From CAYPIE01 sp964410665 (GTDB lineage: Bacteria; Planctomycetota; Planctomycetia; Gemmatales; Gemmataceae), in contig CAYPIE010000108.1 in assembly GCA_964410665.1 (NCBI GenBank), forward strand, positions 1 through 18,273: a stretch of 18,273 nt of DNA. Reading direction: 5' to 3'. The notes below the pieces were generated by a model that worked only from the letters and a program-made list of their open reading frames with translations, did no database searches and was not told where the DNA came from. The position numbers and the translations under genes are program-made. Of the stretch, positions 16,195 through 18,273 are shown piece after piece (position 1 is the stretch's first letter; every line of letters starts with the position of its first letter).

Positions 16195-17555
16195 TGCAGC
16201 TTCCCTTCCTGGCTGGCCGTGGTGCTGACCTGTTCAAAGTTGCGTACTCGCATACCTTCTTGTAGCGAGCTGCCGCCGGCGGTGACGACCTGGTCACCGG
16301 CCTGGATGCCACCGACCACCCGTATCACATCGCTGCTTGGAAAGGTCACCTCCAGCTCACGACGCGACACGGTCATCTGGTCGGGGTCGACCACCCAGAC
16401 GAAGTGCTTGCCGTCGTTGCTGGTCTGGACAGCACTGGGCGGCAAGGTCATGCCCGCCTCGAGTACCCGCCGGGGGTCGAGGACGGCGTACACCGTGGCG
16501 GTCATCCCGGGCAGAATGCGGAAGTTCTCCGGTGGCCTCATGGCCAGGCGGACGCGGTAGGTCTGGGTCTGCGGGTCGGCCTCGGTGGCCGTCTCCTTGA
16601 CGCGGTCGATCGGGAACCGCTTCCCCTTGATCGCGGCGAACTCCACCTCATTCGACACCAAGTCCGACTCCCGCAGGTTGGCCGCCTCGGCCTCTGGCAC
16701 GTCAATTACAATCACCACTTCGTCAGTGTCCTGGAACTTGACCACCGGCTCCTTGGCGCGGACCTCCTGGTCAATCTCGATATACCGCTGGGCAATCACT
16801 CCGGTGTAGGGGGCTCGCAGAGTGGTATCATCGAAGGCGTCCCAGGCAGCCTTGAGCTGGCTCTTCAAGGCCTTGATCAGCGCCTGCTGCGCCTCGATCT
16901 CTTCCTGGCGGGCCCCCGCCAGACCGATCTCGCGCTCCTTTTGGGCTTGGTAGAAGGCCTCCTTGGTCGCCTGGTAGCGGGCGTTCCATAAGTCGTATTC
17001 CGAGCGAGCCACCGCGTCGCTCCGCAGAAGCGTGCGTGCCCGCTCCAGCTCGGCGGCCGCCTGCTCATACAGCGCCTTCTTCTCCGAAACCTTGGAGTCG
17101 AGCTTGAGCTTGTCCTCCGGACGGGCTCCGGCCTCCATCTCTTTTAGGCGAGCCTCGGCCTGGGCCAGCTCGCTCGCCGCGGCATCGACGCGGGTCTGGA
17201 AGTCGCGCGTGTCGAGCTGAGCGATCAGCGCTCCCTGTTCGACTCGGTCACCCTCCTTGACCGGCAACTCCGACACCCGCCCCGCGACCCGGAAGGCCAG
17301 CTCCACCTTTTGCGACGCCTCGACCTTGCCCGGGTAGGACAACGTCATGGCGCTGAGGTCGCCGGCAGTAACCAGCTTCACCGGCCGCACCGCCTTCTCG
17401 GTCGGTGGGACCGCATCGTCGCAGCCGACCAACAAAAGCACGGCCATACCCAGGACTGGCCAGCCCACACTGCGGAGGCGGCTTGCAGACCCGGTCCGAG
17501 TGCCGCTTAGCAAGCCCAGCCCAAGTGGCATAAGCGCAAAATACGACCAATGCAC
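16191..17555 (-). CDS. RND efflux periplasmic adaptor (membrane fusion protein), probable lipoprotein
   Basis: The protein has 454 residues and starts at GTG 17555 with AGGGG nine bases upstream. A lipobox LLVGC ends at Cys45, followed by DD; Asp at +2 is the inner-membrane retention signal known from E. coli, which fits an adaptor. The signal region is unusually long, with a first hydrophobic patch (about 5-16) and a second (about 33-44), so an internal start remains possible. Domains: lipoyl/barrel-sandwich half (about 65-105, LSYPGKVEASQKVELAFRVAG and EGDRVEQGALIAQLD), a long alpha-helical coiled-coil hairpin rich in Ala/Glu/Lys/Arg (about 106-235), the second lipoyl half (LRAPYTGVIAQRYIEI), beta-barrel (about 265-345), and a membrane-proximal domain with GMTLPPSAVQ and GIQAGDQVVTAGG. 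It bridges the RND permease to an outer-membrane channel, and its stop overlaps the permease start by four bases. Confidence 0.95.
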   Translation of the reverse strand: MHWSYFALMPLGLGLLSGTRTGSASRLRSVGWPVLGMAVLLLVGCDDAVPPTEKAVRPVKLVTAGDLSAMTLSYPGKVEASQKVELAFRVAGRVSELPVKEGDRVEQGALIAQLDTRDFQTRVDAAASELAQAEARLKEMEAGARPEDKLKLDSKVSEKKALYEQAAAELERARTLLRSDAVARSEYDLWNARYQATKEAFYQAQKEREIGLAGARQEEIEAQQALIKALKSQLKAAWDAFDDTTLRAPYTGVIAQRYIEIDQEVRAKEPVVKFQDTDEVVIVIDVPEAEAANLRESDLVSNEVEFAAIKGKRFPIDRVKETATEADPQTQTYRVRLAMRPPENFRILPGMTATVYAVLDPRRVLEAGMTLPPSAVQTSNDGKHFVWVVDPDQMTVSRRELEVTFPSSDVIRVVGGIQAGDQVVTAGGSSLQEGMRVRNFEQVSTTASQEGKLQ

Positions 17556-17648
17556 GGTAGGATTCCCCTAGTTAGCCTTCCGGAACCGACAACGAAGGTG
17601 ATGTTTAGACTACGCGAGAAGCCTTCGGCGGCAATTCAGCCCTGAATG

Positions 17649-18134
17649 TCATTGGCCTGCCACGTCTTCGGCCTGAAGGGCAGTGAGCAGGCAACCATGC
17701 CGCGGTCCGGTCGCTTCGAGTTGGAGCTGACGGGCATGCTCGCCTTGGATCGACAGGATTAAGCGAAGGTGGTCCGCAGGCAGTACCGAGATCACCCGGT
17801 CCGCCCACTCGATCAAACAAACCGTATCCGAATCAAAATACTCCTGAACCCCAAGATCGAGGAACTCTGTGAGCGAACCAAGCCGATAGGTGTCCAAATG
17901 CGCAATCGGCAACCGGCCGGAGTATTCCTGGATCAACACAAAGGTCGGGCTGGTCACTACCTTAGGGTTGTTGACTCCCAGCCCCGTGGCAATGGCCCGA
18001 GCCAGATGCGTTTTTCCCGCCCCCAGCGGCCCCACCAAGCCAACCACCGAACCCGGAAAGAGCCGTTTGCCAATCCGTCGACCCCATTCCTCCGTGGTTG
18101 CGAGGTTCGGCAGGGCTATCGTCAGCGCTTGCAT
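17649..18134 (-). CDS. tsaE: tRNA threonylcarbamoyladenosine biosynthesis ATPase TsaE
   Basis: TsaE is the small ATPase that drives cycling of the TsaB-TsaD complex in making t6A at position 37 of ANN-decoding tRNAs, in the cytoplasm. The 161-residue protein has the family's usual length and all its marks: Walker A GPLGAGKT at 35-42, SPTFVLIQEY at 62-71, HLDTYRL with Asp81, and LIEWADRV with Glu109. The start is ATG 18134; only a weak ribosome site is visible. It lies 93 bases upstream of the efflux adaptor on the same strand, so read-through is possible, but no functional link to efflux is expected. Confidence 0.95.
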   Translation of the reverse strand: MQALTIALPNLATTEEWGRRIGKRLFPGSVVGLVGPLGAGKTHLARAIATGLGVNNPKVVTSPTFVLIQEYSGRLPIAHLDTYRLGSLTEFLDLGVQEYFDSDTVCLIEWADRVISVLPADHLRLILSIQGEHARQLQLEATGPRHGCLLTALQAEDVAGQ

Positions 18135-18205
18135 GGTACGCTCAACACAACGTGGACAACGGGTGATTGCGAGAAGGCAGTACCCGACTCACGTCGGGGG
18201 ATGCC

Positions 18206-18263
18206 GAGGCAGAGGCGTTTGCGGTGCGGGGAAAGAGGCAGAGGCGATTGCGGTGCGGGGAAC
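18206..18263. repeat. Two direct 29-bp repeats
   Basis: Two adjacent 29-base units (18206-18234 and 18235-18263) beginning GAGGCAGAGGCG differ at two positions. The first 12 bases contain a smaller GAGGC repeat. They lie upstream of tsaE near the right window edge, and no third copy follows before the end. Confidence 0.85.
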
Positions 18264-18273
18264 CCCCGGACTG

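Noticed and set aside
16404..16991. 195-residue plus-strand ORF
   Set aside because: Antisense to the efflux adaptor, with no independent evidence.
17634..17647. ATTCAG-CC-CTGAAT inverted repeat just after the tsaE stop
   Set aside because: A 6-bp stem with a two-base loop is too small to act as a terminator and no T-run follows.
18206..18263. Direct repeats considered as an insertion-sequence end or attachment site
   Set aside because: No transposase, integrase or tRNA gene is present nearby, and the units are tandem rather than flanking an insert.

Overview
The window looks like a chromosomal segment from a planctomycete, most likely a Gemmata-type (Gemmatales) bacterium. The evidence is an outer-membrane protein of the planctomycete BBP7 family, a giant exported protein that carries the planctomycete 'LExLExR..TPA' N-terminal motif, and moderately GC-rich DNA with some GTG starts. 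I see no rRNA, tRNA, CRISPR array, transposase or phage gene.

Layout: (1) 1-4177, minus strand, is a very long ORF cut by the left edge. It encodes an exported beta-propeller protein with Asp-boxes, followed by an array of 86-residue beta repeats and a C-terminal domain. (2) 4178-4677 is a divergent intergenic region with an AT-rich core, a small tandem repeat and a palindrome. (3) 4678-6747, plus strand, encodes a TPR protein fused to an O-GlcNAc-transferase-like (GT41/SPINDLY) domain. (4) 6767-8448, minus strand, is a GTGA-overlapped pair: murB followed by a small single-pass membrane protein that looks like FtsQ/DivIB. It meets the glycosyltransferase gene tail to tail, 19 bases apart. (5) 8905-10827, plus strand, is glgB (glycogen branching enzyme). 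(6) 11082-12584, plus strand, encodes the BBP7 outer-membrane barrel, followed by a perfect 13-bp hairpin. (7) 13069-17555, minus strand, is an ATGA-overlapped pair for an RND efflux pump: adaptor then permease. No outer-membrane channel or regulator lies beside it. (8) 17649-18134, minus strand, is tsaE, the ATPase for the t6A tRNA modification. Two 29-bp direct repeats lie upstream of it.

Functionally the window mixes envelope genes (efflux pump, BBP7 barrel, giant exported protein), peptidoglycan and division genes (murB plus the FtsQ-like gene) and housekeeping enzymes (glgB, tsaE). The most interesting points are the modular giant protein with exactly periodic repeats and no classical signal peptide, the MurB whose catalytic Ser/Cys position is Arg, the murB/FtsQ-like pair detached from the rest of a division cluster, and the GT41 enzyme with an altered HTT motif.
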